Positions 1 to 12,794 are shown, counted from the first letter of the stretch. The stretch is 64,000 bases of DNA from Falsirhodobacter algicola (GCF_018279165.1 NZ_CP047289.1:62001-126000); one strand, 5' to 3'. Numbers and translations: made by a program. Notes: generated from the letters alone by a model not told the origin.

Positions 1-190
1 AGGTGGAGATCTCTCCGGCGCTGGCATTGTCGATGACGCAGTTCGTCGCCGCCTCGGCCTGACCGGAGGGCAGGTACTGCGCCACGACCGGGTTCACCAC
101 CGACCGCGCGGCACGGCGCGCAACGCTGTCGGTCACCGTCTGCGGAGAGCAGGCGGCAAGGACCAGAAGCAGGGCGGCGACGCGGCGCAT
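1..190 (-). CDS. Small lipoprotein, partial (3' end outside window)
   Basis: Sixty-three codons are visible before the window edge. The N-terminus is a classic lipoprotein signal: MRR, a hydrophobic run, then the lipobox LAAC with Cys14 as the expected lipidation site. The product should be anchored in a membrane on the periplasmic side. The start ATG overlaps the sdhA stop in a TGATG junction, so translation is probably coupled to sdhA. In this lineage a small hypothetical gene commonly sits between sdhA and sdhB, so sdhB is expected just beyond the edge (inference). The function is unknown; a role in complex II assembly is only suggested by position. Confidence 0.7.
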   Translation of the reverse strand, partial: MRRVAALLLVLAACSPQTVTDSVARRAARSVVNPVVAQYLPSGQAEAATNCVIDNASAGEIST

Positions 191-1992
191 CAGTACACCC
201 GGGCCTTGGGCGCGATCTTCTTCAGATCGATCCCGCCTTCGTCCTGCGCGGTCAGCGGGTCCAGATGCACCGGACGGTAATCCAGCGTCACCTCATGCCC
301 CTCGACCCATGCCAGCGAGTGCTTGCGCCAGTTCACGTCGTCGCGGTCGGGATAATCCTCATGGGCATGGGCGCCACGGGATTCCTTGCGCGCCTCGGCG
401 CCCACCACGGTGGCCAGCGCGTTCGGCATCAGGTTCGCAAGCTCCAGCGTTTCCATCAGGTCGGAGTTCCACACGAGGCTGCGATCCGTGACCTTGATGT
501 CGCCCATCTTGGCGGCGATGGCGCGCATCTTCTCCACACCCTCGGCGAGGGTCTTGTCGGTGCGGAACACGGCCGCGTCCGACTGCATGGTGCGCTGCAT
601 CTCCAGCCGCAGATCGGCCGTCGGCACGGAGCCGTCGGCATAGCGGAAGCTGTCGAAGCGGGCGAAGATCGCATCCACTGCGGCGGTGTTCACCGGATCG
701 TTGCGCAGTTTGGGATCGACGACTTCGGCGGCCCGGATCGCGGCCGCGCGGCCGAACACCACGAGGTCGATCAGCGAGTTGGAGCCGAGGCGGTTCGCCC
801 CGTGCACCGAAGCGCAGCCCGCTTCGCCCACGGCCATCAGGCCGGGGAAGGTCGCATCGGGGTTGTCCGACGTCGGGTTCAGCACCTCGCCCCAGTAGTT
901 GGTGGGAATGCCGCCCATGTTGTAATGCACCGTCGGCAGAACCGGGATCGGCTCCTTCGTCAGGTCCACGCCGGCGAAGATGCGCGCCGATTCCGAAATG
1001 CCGGGCAGACGCTCGTGCAGGGTTTCGGGCGGCAGGTGGTTCAGGTGCAGGTGGATGTGGTCCTTGTGCTCGCCGACGCCGCGCCCTTCGCGGATCTCCA
1101 GCGTCATGCAGCGCGACACCACATCGCGCGAGGCCAGATCCTTGTAGGTCGGGGCATAGCGTTCCATGAACCGCTCACCCTCGGAGTTGGTGAGATAGCC
1201 GCCTTCGCCGCGCGCGCCTTCGGTGATCAGGCAGCCCGAGCCGTAGATGCCGGTCGGGTGGAACTGCACGAACTCCATATCCTGAAGCGGCAGACCGGCC
1301 CGCGCCACCATCCCGCCGCCGTCGCCGGTGCAGGTATGGGCCGAGGTGGCCGAGAAATAGGCCCGGCCGTAGCCGCCCGTCGCCAGAACCACCATCTTGG
1401 CGTTGAAGACGTGCATCGTGCCGTCGTCGAGCTTCCACGCCACGACGCCGGTGCATTTGCCGTCGGTGATGATCAGATCGAGCGCGAAATACTCGATGTA
1501 GAACTCGGCATTGTGCTTCAGGCTCTGACCATAGAGCGTGTGCAGGATCGCGTGGCCGGTCCGGTCGGCGGCGGCGCAGGTGCGCTGCACCGGGGGGCCT
1601 TCGCCGTATTCGGTGGTGTGGCCACCGAACGGGCGCTGGTAGATCTTGCCCTCTTCGGTCCGCGAGAAGGGAACGCCGTAATGTTCCAGCTCGTACACGG
1701 CCTTGGGCGCTTCACGGGCGAGGTATTCCATCGCATCCGTGTCACCCAGCCAATCCGACCCCTTCACGGTGTCGTACATGTGCCATTGCCAGCTGTCCGG
1801 GCCCATGTTCGACAGCGAGGCGGCGATGCCGCCCTGCGCCGCCACGGTGTGCGACCGGGTCGGGAAGACCTTGGTCACGCAGGCGGTGCGCAGGCCCTGT
1901 TCGGCCATGCCCAGCGTCGCGCGCAGCCCCGCGCCACCGGCGCCCACCACCACGACGTCGTATTCGTGTGTCTCGTATTCGTAAGCAGCCAT
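190..1992 (-). CDS. sdhA: Succinate dehydrogenase flavoprotein subunit
   Basis: This is the catalytic subunit of respiratory complex II. It oxidises succinate to fumarate at the cytoplasmic face and passes electrons through SdhB to ubiquinone. The 600 residues match the family length. The FAD-binding GAGGAG motif is at residues 17-22, and the flavinylation segment [13 protein letters not shown] places the covalent FAD on His48. The substrate-site motif [11 protein letters not shown] and the GARGEGG loop follow. An AGGAAAG ribosome-binding site precedes the ATG. It lies 10 bp downstream of sdhD in a tight sdhC-sdhD-sdhA operon and overlaps the start of a lipoprotein gene. Confidence 0.98.
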   Translation of the reverse strand: MAAYEYETHEYDVVVVGAGGAGLRATLGMAEQGLRTACVTKVFPTRSHTVAAQGGIAASLSNMGPDSWQWHMYDTVKGSDWLGDTDAMEYLAREAPKAVYELEHYGVPFSRTEEGKIYQRPFGGHTTEYGEGPPVQRTCAAADRTGHAILHTLYGQSLKHNAEFYIEYFALDLIITDGKCTGVVAWKLDDGTMHVFNAKMVVLATGGYGRAYFSATSAHTCTGDGGGMVARAGLPLQDMEFVQFHPTGIYGSGCLITEGARGEGGYLTNSEGERFMERYAPTYKDLASRDVVSRCMTLEIREGRGVGEHKDHIHLHLNHLPPETLHERLPGISESARIFAGVDLTKEPIPVLPTVHYNMGGIPTNYWGEVLNPTSDNPDATFPGLMAVGEAGCASVHGANRLGSNSLIDLVVFGRAAAIRAAEVVDPKLRNDPVNTAAVDAIFARFDSFRYADGSVPTADLRLEMQRTMQSDAAVFRTDKTLAEGVEKMRAIAAKMGDIKVTDRSLVWNSDLMETLELANLMPNALATVVGAEARKESRGAHAHEDYPDRDDVNWRKHSLAWVEGHEVTLDYRPVHLDPLTAQDEGGIDLKKIAPKARVY

Positions 1993-2002
1993 GGGTCTTT
2001 CC

Positions 2003-2374
2003 TTAAAGCGCGAGCTTGACCAGCGCGAACAGCGTCAGCCCGATGCAGACATAGCTGAAGGCCGTCGCCAGCAGGATCAGCGCGACGCGCACCTTGGCCT
2101 TCGCGTAATCCTCGAACATCACCTGAGCGCCGTTCTTGAAGTGGATCAGCCCCACGATCATCGTCAGCGCCGCGATCAGCACCGGGAAGGGGCGGGAGTA
2201 ATAGGCCAGCGCGTCGTCGTAGGGCATGCCGAGCGCATGGCCGAAGGTGAAGATGAACAGCGGCACGAGGATCACCAGCGCCGCCGAGGACACCTGCGTG
2301 TTCCAGTAATGGTGCACGCCGCTATGGGCCGAACCGTGACCCTTGGCGCGCTTGTAATCGGTGAGGTAGCGCAT
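2003..2374 (-). CDS. sdhD: Succinate dehydrogenase membrane anchor subunit
   Basis: This 123-residue hydrophobic protein has three predicted membrane helices. Together with SdhC it anchors the SdhAB head and forms the ubiquinone and heme b site. The N-terminal segment [11 protein letters not shown], just before the first helix, fits the SdhD signature with conserved Ser, His and Trp near the quinone pocket. It sits 9 bp after sdhC and 10 bp before sdhA, as expected for the operon. SdhD is poorly conserved, so the name rests on topology, the signature and position together. Confidence 0.93.
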   Translation of the reverse strand: MRYLTDYKRAKGHGSAHSGVHHYWNTQVSSAALVILVPLFIFTFGHALGMPYDDALAYYSRPFPVLIAALTMIVGLIHFKNGAQVMFEDYAKAKVRVALILLATAFSYVCIGLTLFALVKLAL

Positions 2375-2383
2375 GATGTCTCC

Positions 2384-2767
2384 TTACAGCGCGATCAGGG
2401 TGATGAGCGTCAGCACCACCGATCCCACGAGGCAGGCGATGCCCAGTTTCTCGGCCGTGTTCACCTCGAGGCAGTGACCGGAATCCCAGATCATGTGGCG
2501 GATGCCGGCGAGGAAGTGATACCACATGCCCAGCACCGACAGCGACATCACGAGATCGCCGAACCACGAGGTGATGAACCCGTTCGCGGTCGCATAGGCG
2601 TCTTCGCCGCTCGCGGCCGCGACCAGCCACCACACGATCAGCGCCACGGCCACGACCATCGCGTTGCCGGTGATTCGCGTCAGGATCGACGTGATGGAGG
2701 TGATCTGCGGACGGTAGACCTGAAGATGGGGGGAAAGCGGGCGCTGGACCCGTTTCACGTCAGCCAT
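2384..2767 (-). CDS. sdhC: Succinate dehydrogenase cytochrome b556 subunit
   Basis: This first gene of the sdh operon encodes the 127-residue cytochrome b556 membrane subunit. The family signature RPLSPHLQVYRPQ begins at Arg9, and the second signature, HFLAGIRHMIWDSG, starts at His84, the expected heme b ligand; His91 is also conserved. Three hydrophobic helices are visible. The 188-bp upstream gap contains paired GTGATCAC palindromes (2923-2951), the likely control region of the whole operon. Confidence 0.96.
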   Translation of the reverse strand: MADVKRVQRPLSPHLQVYRPQITSITSILTRITGNAMVVAVALIVWWLVAAASGEDAYATANGFITSWFGDLVMSLSVLGMWYHFLAGIRHMIWDSGHCLEVNTAEKLGIACLVGSVVLTLITLIAL

Positions 2768-2915
2768 GTTCGAACCCTTTTCTTGCTTGCACGCCCGCAG
2801 GCAATTGGGGGCGGGCTGGCTGGTTTTCGCAGCATTGTCATAAACGATTGTACAGCAGAGTCACGGGGAGCGTAGCCCCGAACCGTCCGAATCATCGGCC
2901 GGGCAGCAAAAAATC

Positions 2916-2951
2916 CGTCAACGTGATCACAGGCGCATGGCGTGTGATCAC
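2916..2951 (-). promoter_or_regulatory. Paired GTGATCAC operator upstream of sdhC
   Basis: Two perfect 8-bp palindromes GTGATCAC lie at 2923-2930 and 2944-2951, 21 bp apart start to start (two helical turns). Read towards sdhC, the proximal copy is followed by G, eight bases and then a T6 run. A TTGACG hexamer (2921-2916) directly abuts the proximal site and could be a -35 element, but its -10 is weak. The same layout occurs before sucC at 5969-5997. The regulator is not identifiable from the sequence. Confidence 0.7.
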
Positions 2952-2955
2952 AGCG

Positions 2956-3155
2956 TCAGTGCTCGCCCAGCTTCGTCTCCGGGGTGTAGTCGCCGGGGGC
3001 GTCCTTCACGACGGCCTGTGCGCAGCGCATCACGCCGCGGGCGCTGTCGAAGGCGTAGCTCGGCGCACCGTGGAGTTCCCAGCCCTTGTTCAGGGCGGCG
3101 GTGATCTTGTGGCAGAAGGCCGAGGTGTCGTCCTCGGTCAGCAGGCGATAGAGCT

Positions 3156-3159
<4 letters not shown>
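2956..3159 (-). CDS. DUF1737 family protein
   Basis: This 67-residue cytoplasmic protein begins MKLYRLLTEDDTSAFCHKI and contains the GWELHGAPSY segment typical of DUF1737. The family function is unknown. Its ATG overlaps the stop of the malyl-CoA thioesterase-like gene (ATGA), so the two are probably translated together. Its stop lies 5 bp from the distal GTGATCAC site of the sdh control region. The start was chosen because the open frame upstream is only a shadow of the preceding gene. Confidence 0.85.
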
Positions 3160-5129
<1,970 letters not shown>

Positions 5130-5130
<1 letters not shown>

Positions 5131-5957
5131 TGGCGGCGCAGGGCATCGTCTTCGGTGCGACGGGGCGGCTTTATCGCAAGCTGGCCTGTCGCGCGGCGCG
5201 CAACGTGCGTCTGGTGATGCCCGATTGCCCCATCGACCTCTATACGGACGAACCCCCGGAGGACGCGGTCTTTGACCGCGTCTTTCGCGTTTCGGCGGAC
5301 GGTCCGCGCCCCAAGATGGAGGCGCTGATCCGTTCGCGGTTCGAGCGTACGCTCTATCTCGATTGCGATGCGGTGGTGGTGAACGATGTGTCGGACATCT
5401 TCGCGATGCTCGAACGTTTCGACATCGTGGGCGCGCATGAACAATACGGCTCCTCCCAGGTGACGCTGCAAAAGGTGATGCGGGATCTTCCCACGGCCTT
5501 CCGGCAGATCAACGGCGGCGTGCTGGGCGTGCGGCGTTCGGCCGAAACGACGGCATTCCTCGAACGCTGGGGGGCCGAGTTCCGCAGCCGCAAGCTGCGC
5601 TTCGATCAGCCGCTCCTGCGCGAGATGCTGTGGGAGAGCGATCTGCGCCTCGGCGTGCTGCCTCCCGAATACAACCAGATGCACTTTCCCTTCGTGCGGG
5701 CAGCTTCGGCGCAGATGATGGCGCCGCGCATCCTGCACATCACCACGTTGCACACCAACGAACGGCATGCTGAGCCGGCGGATCAACCCTTCAACCCCGC
5801 CGACTACATGCCCGCCCCGGCGCGCGACCGCTTCAACGAACTGCTGCGGAGCGACCGGACCCTGAACGCCCCCGCGGCGGAATTGCGCGGGGAGCGATTG
5901 CGACGGATTCCCCTGTTGCGACGGATCGCGCAGAACCTGAAACGCCTTGTCAGCTAG
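5130..5957 (+). CDS. Putative GT-A fold glycosyltransferase
   Basis: This 275-residue protein resembles nucleotide-sugar glycosyltransferases. The strand LYLDCDAVVV carries a DxD motif (DCD, 78-80) expected to bind metal and sugar nucleotide. INGGVLGVRRS (127-137) and the FDQPLL segment (158-163) resemble acceptor-side motifs of GT8-like enzymes, and ILHITTLH (201-208) may supply a late metal-binding His. No signal peptide or membrane helix is seen. It starts inside the mdh stop codon (TGATG), so it is co-translated with mdh despite having no obvious metabolic link. Donor and acceptor are unknown. Confidence 0.6.
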
Positions 5958-5968
5958 GCCCAAAAACT

Positions 5969-5997
5969 GTGATCACACGATTTGACCTTGTGATCAC
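5969..5997 (+). promoter_or_regulatory. Paired GTGATCAC operator upstream of sucC
   Basis: Two perfect GTGATCAC palindromes at 5969-5976 and 5990-5997 are again exactly 21 bp apart. Both are preceded by T, and the proximal copy is followed by G, eight bases and a T5 run, matching the sdhC upstream layout. The sucC start is 107 bp downstream of the second site. A TTGAAC hexamer further downstream is a weak -35 candidate. This probably controls the suc operon together with the sdh operon. Confidence 0.7.
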
Positions 5998-6103
5998 GAA
6001 GCCCACTTTTTCGGCCATTCGCCGCCGGTTTCAGCGGAATCTGATTTGAACCGCCATCGATCCGTGTCATTCACGTCACAAATCACCAGCATGGGACATT
6101 GCC

Positions 6104-7297
6104 ATGAACATCCACGAATATCAGGCCAAGGCGCTTCTGCGCGATTATGGCGCGCCGGTTTCGGACGGCCGCATCGTGCTGAAGGCGGATGAGGCGAAAT
6201 CGGCAGCGGGTGAGCTGGGCGGCCCGCTCTGGGTCGTGAAATCGCAGATCCACGCGGGCGGCCGCGGCAAGGGCAAGTTCAAGGAAGCCGAAGCCGGCGA
6301 AAAGGGCGGTGTCCGCCTTGCCAAGTCGGTCGAGGAAGCCGAGGAACTGGCCAAGCAGATGCTGGGCCGCACGCTCGTGACGCACCAGACCGGCCCCGCC
6401 GGCAAGCAGGTGAACCGCATCTACATCGAGGAAGGCTCCGACATCGAGCGTGAGCTGTATCTCGCGCTGCTGGTGGACCGTCAGACCTCGCGCGTGAGCT
6501 TCGTCGTCTCCACCGAAGGCGGTATGGACATCGAAGAAGTCGCGGCCTCCACCCCCGAGAAGATCGTCTCCTTCTCGGTCGATCCGGCCTCGGGCCTGTC
6601 CGACTTCCACGGCCGCCGCGTCGCCTTCGCCCTCGGGCTCGAAGGTGCGCTGGTCAAGCAGTGCGTCGCGCTGGTCAAGCTTCTCTACAAAGCCTTCATC
6701 GAGAAGGATATGGAGATGCTGGAGATCAACCCGCTGATCGTGACCCCGCAGGGCCAGATCAAGGTGCTGGACGCCAAGGTCGGATTCGACAACAACGCCC
6801 TCTACCGTCACGCCGACATCCTCGCGCTGCGCGACGAGACCGAGGAAGACGCCAAGGAACTGGCGGCCTCCAAGTTCGACCTGAACTACATCGCGCTGGA
6901 CGGCGAAATCGGCTGCATGGTCAACGGTGCCGGTCTTGCGATGGCCACGATGGACATCATCAAGCTCTACGGTGCGGAACCGGCGAACTTCCTCGATGTC
7001 GGCGGCGGCGCCACCAAGGAGAAAGTGACCGAGGCCTTCAAGATCATCACGTCCGACAAGAACGTGAAGGGCATCCTCGTGAACATCTTCGGCGGCATCA
7101 TGCGCTGCGACATCATCGCGGAAGGCATCATCGCCGCCGTGAAGGAAGTCGGTCTGCAGGTTCCGCTGGTCGTGCGCCTTGAGGGCACGAACGTGGATCA
7201 GGGCAAGGAGATCATCGCGAACTCCGGTCTGAACGTCATCGCGGGCGACAACCTTTCCGACGCCGCGCAGAAAATCGTCAAAGCGGTGAAGGGGTAA
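6104..7297 (+). CDS. sucC: Succinyl-CoA synthetase, beta subunit (ADP-forming)
   Basis: The 397 residues match the family length. An N-terminal ATP-grasp domain contains the [14 protein letters not shown] nucleotide-binding segment, and a C-terminal flavodoxin-like domain contains the conserved [10 protein letters not shown] loop and [10 protein letters not shown]. With SucD it converts succinyl-CoA, ADP and phosphate to succinate, CoA and ATP. It is the first gene of the suc block and follows the paired GTGATCAC operator. sucD starts 3 bp downstream. Confidence 0.98.
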   Translation: MNIHEYQAKALLRDYGAPVSDGRIVLKADEAKSAAGELGGPLWVVKSQIHAGGRGKGKFKEAEAGEKGGVRLAKSVEEAEELAKQMLGRTLVTHQTGPAGKQVNRIYIEEGSDIERELYLALLVDRQTSRVSFVVSTEGGMDIEEVAASTPEKIVSFSVDPASGLSDFHGRRVAFALGLEGALVKQCVALVKLLYKAFIEKDMEMLEINPLIVTPQGQIKVLDAKVGFDNNALYRHADILALRDETEEDAKELAASKFDLNYIALDGEIGCMVNGAGLAMATMDIIKLYGAEPANFLDVGGGATKEKVTEAFKIITSDKNVKGILVNIFGGIMRCDIIAEGIIAAVKEVGLQVPLVVRLEGTNVDQGKEIIANSGLNVIAGDNLSDAAQKIVKAVKG

Positions 7298-7300
7298 TCC

Positions 7301-8188
7301 ATGGCCGTTCTCGTCAACGAAAACACCAAAGTCATCTGCCAGGGCATCACCGGCTCGCAGGGGACGTTCCACACCGAGCAGGCGATCGCCTACGGCACGA
7401 AGATGGTCGGCGGCGTGACCCCCGGCAAAGGCGGCCAAGAGCATCTGGGCCTGCCGGTCTTCGACAGCGTGCACGACGCCAAGGGCAAGACCGGGGCGAA
7501 CGCCTCCGTGATCTACGTCCCGCCGCCCTTCGCGGCCGATTCGATCCTCGAGGCGATCGACGCCGAGATGGAGCTGATCATCTGCATCACCGAAGGGATC
7601 CCGGTCCTCGACATGATGAAGGTGAAGCGCGCGCTCATCAACTCGAACTCGCGTCTCATCGGGCCGAACTGCCCCGGCGTCATCACGCCGGACGCGTGCA
7701 AGATCGGCATCATGCCGGGCCATATCCACAAGCGTGGGTCGATCGGTGTTGTCTCGCGCTCGGGTACGCTTACCTATGAAGCCGTGAAACAGACGTCCGA
7801 CCTCGGCCTCGGCCAATCCTCGGCGGTTGGTATCGGCGGCGACCCGATCAAGGGGACCGAGCATCTCGAGGTGCTCGACATGTTCCTGTCGGATCCGGAA
7901 ACCGAAGCGATGATCATGATCGGCGAAATCGGCGGTTCCGCCGAAGAGGAAGCCGCTCAGTTCCTGGCCGACCAGCGCCAAAAAGGCCGCTGGAAACCGA
8001 CGGCGGGCTTCATCGCCGGCCGCACGGCGCCTCCCGGTCGCCGCATGGGCCATGCCGGCGCGATCGTGTCGGGCGGCAAGGGCGATGCGGAGTCCAAGAT
8101 CTCGGCCATGAAAGAGGCCGGCATCATCGTCGCCGACAGCCCCGCCCATCTGGGCGAGGCGGTGATGAAGGCGCTCGGTCGCGCATAA
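7301..8188 (+). CDS. sucD: Succinyl-CoA synthetase, alpha subunit
   Basis: This 295-residue CoA-binding subunit starts 3 bp after sucC. The CoA-binding Rossmann motif [10 protein letters not shown] is at 15-24. Catalytic His251, in RMGHAGAIV, is transiently phosphorylated. The Glu-containing [12 protein letters not shown] loop is conserved. It is followed by a strong hairpin (8196-8219) without a T-tract and then sucA, suggesting an operon continuing past the hairpin. Confidence 0.98.
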   Translation: MAVLVNENTKVICQGITGSQGTFHTEQAIAYGTKMVGGVTPGKGGQEHLGLPVFDSVHDAKGKTGANASVIYVPPPFAADSILEAIDAEMELIICITEGIPVLDMMKVKRALINSNSRLIGPNCPGVITPDACKIGIMPGHIHKRGSIGVVSRSGTLTYEAVKQTSDLGLGQSSAVGIGGDPIKGTEHLEVLDMFLSDPETEAMIMIGEIGGSAEEEAAQFLADQRQKGRWKPTAGFIAGRTAPPGRRMGHAGAIVSGGKGDAESKISAMKEAGIIVADSPAHLGEAVMKALGRA

Positions 8189-8195
8189 CCCATAC

Positions 8196-8219
8196 GCGCC
8201 GCCCCGCCGGGGGCGGCGC
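8196..8219 (+). other. Intercistronic GC hairpin between sucD and sucA
   Basis: A perfect 10-bp inverted repeat, GCGCCGCCCC with GGGCGGCGC and a closing G, surrounds a four-base loop. No T-run follows, so it is not a standard intrinsic terminator. It may be a processing, stability or attenuation element setting sucCD to sucAB ratios (inference). Confidence 0.55.
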
Positions 8220-8239
8220 ATCCACAGTCAGGTGCAGCC

Positions 8240-11206
8240 ATGACGGAACAAAGCCCCAACCAGCAATTCCACGCCTCCGCCTTCATGGACGGAGCGAACG
8301 CCGATTACATCGACCAGCTTCAGGCGCGCCATGCCGCCGATCCGGGCAGCGTCGATGAACAGTGGGCCGAGTTCTTCAAGGCGATCGGCGAAGACGAACA
8401 GGACGCCAAGCGCGCCGCGGACGGCCCGAGCTGGGCCCGCGCCGATTGGCCGCCGCAGCCGGTGGACGACCTGACGGCCGCCCTGACCGGCGAATGGCCG
8501 ATGCTTCCGGCCGCCGATGCCAAAGCCGCCGCGAAGAAGATCGCCGGCAAAGCCGCCGAGGCGGGCGTTCCGGTCTCTTCGGACCAGCTGCAACGTGCGG
8601 TTCTCGATTCCATCCGGGCGATCATGCTGATCCGTGCCTACCGCATCCGCGGGCATCTGGCGGCCGATCTCGATCCGCTCGGGATGCGCGATGTCGCCCA
8701 TCATCCGGAACTCGATCCCAAGACCTACGGCTTCACCGAAGCTGATTACGATCGTCCGATCTTCCTCGACAACGTGCTCGGGATGCAGGTCGGTTCGGTC
8801 CGTCAGATCCTCGACATGGTCAAGCGCGTCTATTGCGGCACCTTCGCGCTGCAATACATGCACATCTCCGATCCGGAGCAGTCCGCTTGGCTCAAGGAGC
8901 GGATCGAAGGCTACGGCAAGGAGATCGCCTTCACCCGCGAAGGCCGCCGCGCCATCCTGAACAAACTGGTCGAGGCCGAGGGCTTCGAGAAGTTCCTCCA
9001 TGTGAAATACATGGGCACCAAACGCTTCGGTCTGGATGGGGGCGAAAGCCTGATCCCGGCGATGGAGCAGATCATCAAGCGCGGGGGCAGCCTCGGCGTC
9101 AAGGAGATCGTCTTCGGCATGCCGCACCGCGGCCGCCTGTCGGTCCTCGCGAACGTCATGCAGAAGCCGTACCGCGCGATCTTCAACGAATTCCAAGGCG
9201 GCAGCTACAAACCGGACGACGTGGACGGTTCGGGCGACGTGAAATATCACCTCGGCGCCTCGGCGGATCGCAGCTTCGATGGCAACAGCGTCCACCTGTC
9301 GCTGACCGCGAACCCCTCGCACCTCGAGGCGGTGAACCCGGTCGTTCTGGGCAAGGTCCGCGCCAAGCAGGACCAGTATCAGGATCAGGAACAGCGCGGG
9401 GCCGTCCTGCCGGTGCTGCTGCACGGGGATGCGGCCTTTGCCGGTCAGGGCGTCGTGGCCGAATGCTTCGGCCTGTCGGGTCTGCGCGGGCATCGCACGG
9501 GCGGCACGATCCATATCGTCGTAAACAACCAGATCGGTTTCACGACCGCGCCGTCGTTCAGCCGCTCCTCGCCCTATCCGACGGATATCGCGCTGATGGT
9601 CGAAGCGCCGATCTTCCATGTGAACGGCGACGATCCCGAGGCGGTGGTTCATGCCGCCAAGGTCGCGACCGAATTCCGTCAGAAGTTCCACAAGGATGTC
9701 GTCCTCGACATCTTCTGCTACCGCCGCTTCGGGCATAACGAGGGCGATGAGCCCATGTTCACGAACCCAGCGATGTATCAGAAGATCCGCAAGCAGAAGA
9801 CGACGCTGCAGATCTACACCGACCGTCTGGTGCGCGATGGCCTGATCCCCGAAGGGGAGATCGAGGACATGAAGGCGCAGTTCCAGTCGATGCTGAACGG
9901 CGAATTCGAAGCCTCCAAGGACTTCAAGCCGAACAAGGCCGACTGGCTGGACGGGCGCTGGAAGCATCTCGACCGCGAGGGGGAGGAGTATCAGCCGGGT
10001 CAGACCGCGATCTCCGAATCCACCATGGCGGAGATCGGCCAAGCGCTGACCACCGCGCCCGAAGGGTTCGAACTGCACAAGACCGTGGCGCGCCTTCTGG
10101 ACGCCAAGAAGAAGATGTTCGAGACGGGCAAGGGCTTCGACTGGGCCACGGGCGAGGCTCTGGCCTTCGGCTCCTTGGCGGTCGAAGGGTATCCGGTGCG
10201 CCTTTCGGGGCAGGATTCCACCCGCGGCACGTTCAGCCAGCGTCATTCGGCCTTCGTGAACCAGCAGACCGAAGAGCGGTACTATCCGCTCAACAACATC
10301 CGGCAGGGGCAGTCGCGCTACGAAGTCATCGATTCGATGCTGTCGGAATATGCGGTGCTCGGCTTCGAATACGGCTATTCGCTGGCCGAACCGAATGCGC
10401 TGGTGATGTGGGAAGCCCAGTTCGGCGATTTCGCCAACGGCGCGCAGATCATGTTCGACCAGTTCATCAACTCGGGCGAATCGAAATGGCTGCGGATGTC
10501 CGGCCTGACGATGCTGCTGCCGCACGGCTATGAAGGGCAGGGGCCGGAGCATTCCTCCGCGCGTCTGGAGCGGTTCCTGCAGATGAGCGCGAACGACAAC
10601 TGGATTGTTGCGAACGTCTCCACGCCGGCGAACTACTTCCACATCCTGCGCCGCCAGTTGCACCGGTCCTTCCGCAAGCCGCTGGTGCTGATGACGCCGA
10701 AATCGCTGCTGCGCCATCCGATGTGCATTTCGGATGCGGCCGACTTCACCGATGGTTCGACCTTCCACCGCATCCTGTGGGATGACGCGGAGCGCGGCCA
10801 TTCGGAGATGAAGCTGCGCCCGGATGCCGAGATCAAGCGCGTCGTCATCTCCTCGGGCAAGGTCTATTTCGACCTTCTGGCCGAGCGCGACAAACGCGGC
10901 GCCGACGATGTCTATCTGATGCGGCTCGAGCAGTTCTATCCCTTCCCGGCGCTGTCGCTGGTCAAGGAGCTGGAGCGCTTCAAGAACGCCGAGATCGTCT
11001 GGTGTCAGGAAGAACCGAAGAACCAAGGCGGCTGGACCTTCGTGGAGCCGAACCTTGAATGGGTGCTGACGCGGATCGGCGCGAAGCACAGCCGTGCGAC
11101 TTACGCCGGCCGCGCGGCTTCGGCCTCGCCGGCGACGGGCCTCGCCTCGCGCCACAAGGCCGAGCAGGATGCACTTGTGAACGAAGCTTTGACGGTAGGG
11201 GGCTGA
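8240..11206 (+). CDS. sucA: 2-oxoglutarate dehydrogenase E1 component
   Basis: This 988-residue thiamine-diphosphate enzyme decarboxylates 2-oxoglutarate and loads the succinyl group onto the lipoyl arm of SucB. The N-terminal segment ([14 protein letters not shown]) is the E2-binding region. Later come [28 protein letters not shown], and the ThDP site [15 protein letters not shown] with NNQIGFTT. The C-terminal transketolase-like domain includes [19 protein letters not shown]. Its length is slightly above that of the E. coli enzyme. sucB begins 1 bp after the stop. Confidence 0.98.
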   Translation: MTEQSPNQQFHASAFMDGANADYIDQLQARHAADPGSVDEQWAEFFKAIGEDEQDAKRAADGPSWARADWPPQPVDDLTAALTGEWPMLPAADAKAAAKKIAGKAAEAGVPVSSDQLQRAVLDSIRAIMLIRAYRIRGHLAADLDPLGMRDVAHHPELDPKTYGFTEADYDRPIFLDNVLGMQVGSVRQILDMVKRVYCGTFALQYMHISDPEQSAWLKERIEGYGKEIAFTREGRRAILNKLVEAEGFEKFLHVKYMGTKRFGLDGGESLIPAMEQIIKRGGSLGVKEIVFGMPHRGRLSVLANVMQKPYRAIFNEFQGGSYKPDDVDGSGDVKYHLGASADRSFDGNSVHLSLTANPSHLEAVNPVVLGKVRAKQDQYQDQEQRGAVLPVLLHGDAAFAGQGVVAECFGLSGLRGHRTGGTIHIVVNNQIGFTTAPSFSRSSPYPTDIALMVEAPIFHVNGDDPEAVVHAAKVATEFRQKFHKDVVLDIFCYRRFGHNEGDEPMFTNPAMYQKIRKQKTTLQIYTDRLVRDGLIPEGEIEDMKAQFQSMLNGEFEASKDFKPNKADWLDGRWKHLDREGEEYQPGQTAISESTMAEIGQALTTAPEGFELHKTVARLLDAKKKMFETGKGFDWATGEALAFGSLAVEGYPVRLSGQDSTRGTFSQRHSAFVNQQTEERYYPLNNIRQGQSRYEVIDSMLSEYAVLGFEYGYSLAEPNALVMWEAQFGDFANGAQIMFDQFINSGESKWLRMSGLTMLLPHGYEGQGPEHSSARLERFLQMSANDNWIVANVSTPANYFHILRRQLHRSFRKPLVLMTPKSLLRHPMCISDAADFTDGSTFHRILWDDAERGHSEMKLRPDAEIKRVVISSGKVYFDLLAERDKRGADDVYLMRLEQFYPFPALSLVKELERFKNAEIVWCQEEPKNQGGWTFVEPNLEWVLTRIGAKHSRATYAGRAASASPATGLASRHKAEQDALVNEALTVGG

Positions 11207-11207
11207 T

Positions 11208-12746
11208 ATGGCGACCGAAGTACGTGTTCCGACGCTGGGTGAAAGCGTCTCCGAGGCGACTGTCGCCACATGGTTCAAGAAGGTCGGCGATGCCGTCGCG
11301 CAGGACGAGATGCTGTGCGAGCTGGAGACCGACAAAGTCACGGTCGAGGTTCCCGCCCCGGCCGCCGGCACGCTGACCGAGATCGTCGCCGCCGAAGGTG
11401 AGACGGTGGGCGTGGACGCCCTTCTGGCCCAGATCGGCGAAGGTGCGGGCAAGCCAGCCGAACCCGCGGCCGAAAAGGCCCCGGCCAAGACGGAAGACAC
11501 CGGCGCAGCCGCCGGATCGAACGAGGCGAAGATGGTCGATGTGATGGTGCCCGCACTGGGCGAGAGCGTGTCCGAGGCAACGGTGGCGACCTGGTTCAAG
11601 AAACCGGGCGATACCGTCGCGCAGGACGAGATGCTGTGCGAGCTGGAGACCGACAAGGTCTCGGTCGAGGTTCCCTCGCCCGCCGCAGGCGTTCTGGGTG
11701 AGATCATCGCCAAGGAAGGTGACACGGTCCCGGCCGGTGCGAAGCTCGCCGTGCTGCAAGCCGGCGCTGCCGGTGCCGTCGCAGCGCCGTCGCAGGATGC
11801 GTCCTCCTCGCCGAAATCGTCGGCACCGGGCAACGATGCCCCGGCCGGCACGCAGTCCAAATCCGTCGAGGATGCGCCTGCTGCCAAGAAGGCGATGGCC
11901 GAGGCTGGCCTGTCGCGCGATCAGGTGCAGGGTTCGGGCCGCGATGGCCGCGTGATGAAGGAAGACGTGCTGAAGGCGATGAACGCGCCCAAGGCGGCCC
12001 CGGCCGCCGCATCGGCGCCGCGCGCCGCGGTTCCGGCCGACGATGCCAGCCGCGAAGAGCGGGTGAAGATGACGCGTCTGCGTCAGACCATCGCCCGCCG
12101 CCTGAAGGAAGCGCAGAACACCGCCGCGATGCTGACCACCTATAACGAGGTGGATATGTCGGCGATCATGGCGCTGCGCTCCGAATACAAGGACGTGTTC
12201 GAGAAGAAGCACAAGACCAAGCTCGGCTTCATGTCCTTCTTCGTGAAGGCCTGCTGCCACGCGCTGAAGGAAGTGCCGGACGTCAACGCCGAGATCGACG
12301 GCACCGATGTCATCTACAAGAACTACGTCCATATGGGCGTGGCCGTGGGCACGCCGTCGGGCCTCGTGGTGCCGGTGGTGCGCGACGCCGACCGGATGAG
12401 CTTTGCCGAGATCGAGAAGAAGATCGCCGAACTGGGCGCGCGCGGCCGTGACGGCAAGCTGTCCATGGCCGAGATGCAGGGCGGTTCGTTCACCATCTCG
12501 AACGGCGGCGTCTATGGCTCGCTGATGTCCTCGCCGATCCTGAACCCGCCGCAATCGGGTATCCTCGGGATGCACAAGATCCAGGAACGGCCGATGGTCG
12601 TGAACGGCCAGATCGTCATCCGTCCGATGATGTATCTCGCGCTGTCCTACGATCACCGCATCGTCGACGGCAAAGGCGCGGTGACGTTCCTCGTCCGTGT
12701 GAAAGAAGCGCTGGAAGATCCGCGTCGCCTTCTGATGGACCTCTGA
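11208..12746 (+). CDS. sucB: Dihydrolipoyl succinyltransferase (E2) with two lipoyl domains
   Basis: The core of the 2-oxoglutarate dehydrogenase complex, 512 residues. Two N-terminal lipoyl domains (about 2-76 and 105-180) each carry the lipoylation site ELETDKV. Ala/Pro-rich linkers separate them. The E1/E3-binding domain is around 225-265 ([13 protein letters not shown]), and the C-terminal catalytic domain contains [12 protein letters not shown] with the active-site His. E. coli SucB has a single lipoyl domain, so this architecture resembles some pyruvate dehydrogenase E2 proteins. The position behind sucA nevertheless assigns it to the 2-oxoglutarate complex. Confidence 0.96.
   Translation: MATEVRVPTLGESVSEATVATWFKKVGDAVAQDEMLCELETDKVTVEVPAPAAGTLTEIVAAEGETVGVDALLAQIGEGAGKPAEPAAEKAPAKTEDTGAAAGSNEAKMVDVMVPALGESVSEATVATWFKKPGDTVAQDEMLCELETDKVSVEVPSPAAGVLGEIIAKEGDTVPAGAKLAVLQAGAAGAVAAPSQDASSSPKSSAPGNDAPAGTQSKSVEDAPAAKKAMAEAGLSRDQVQGSGRDGRVMKEDVLKAMNAPKAAPAAASAPRAAVPADDASREERVKMTRLRQTIARRLKEAQNTAAMLTTYNEVDMSAIMALRSEYKDVFEKKHKTKLGFMSFFVKACCHALKEVPDVNAEIDGTDVIYKNYVHMGVAVGTPSGLVVPVVRDADRMSFAEIEKKIAELGARGRDGKLSMAEMQGGSFTISNGGVYGSLMSSPILNPPQSGILGMHKIQERPMVVNGQIVIRPMMYLALSYDHRIVDGKGAVTFLVRVKEALEDPRRLLMDL
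11293..11335 (+). repeat. Direct repeat, copy 1 (first lipoyl domain)
   Basis: A 43-bp stretch encoding the lipoylation-site region of the first lipoyl domain is identical to 11614-11656, 321 bp downstream in the same frame. Identity at wobble positions implies recent duplication or ongoing gene conversion. Confidence 0.85.
11614..11656 (+). repeat. Direct repeat, copy 2 (second lipoyl domain)
   Basis: The second copy of the 43-bp identical segment is in the second lipoyl domain of sucB. Recombination between the copies would delete one lipoyl domain in frame (321 bp, 107 codons). Confidence 0.85.
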
Positions 12747-12771
12747 GGGCCGTTCACGGTTGACCTCGAAA

Positions 12772-12794
12772 GGGCGCGCGATCCCCGCGCGCCC
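12772..12794 (+). other. Intercistronic GC hairpin after sucB
   Basis: The inverted repeat GGGCGCGC / GCGCGCCC has a 7-base loop and no T-run. It lies between sucB and the 79-residue gene. As with the sucD-sucA hairpin, a partial terminator or mRNA-stability role is possible, but the lpd part of the operon continues beyond it. Confidence 0.5.

Noticed and set aside
8228-11887. Open frame of about 1219 codons on the minus strand, antisense to sucA and sucB
   Set aside because: High third-position GC opens antisense frames in this genome; the translation has no motif and sucA/sucB are unambiguous.
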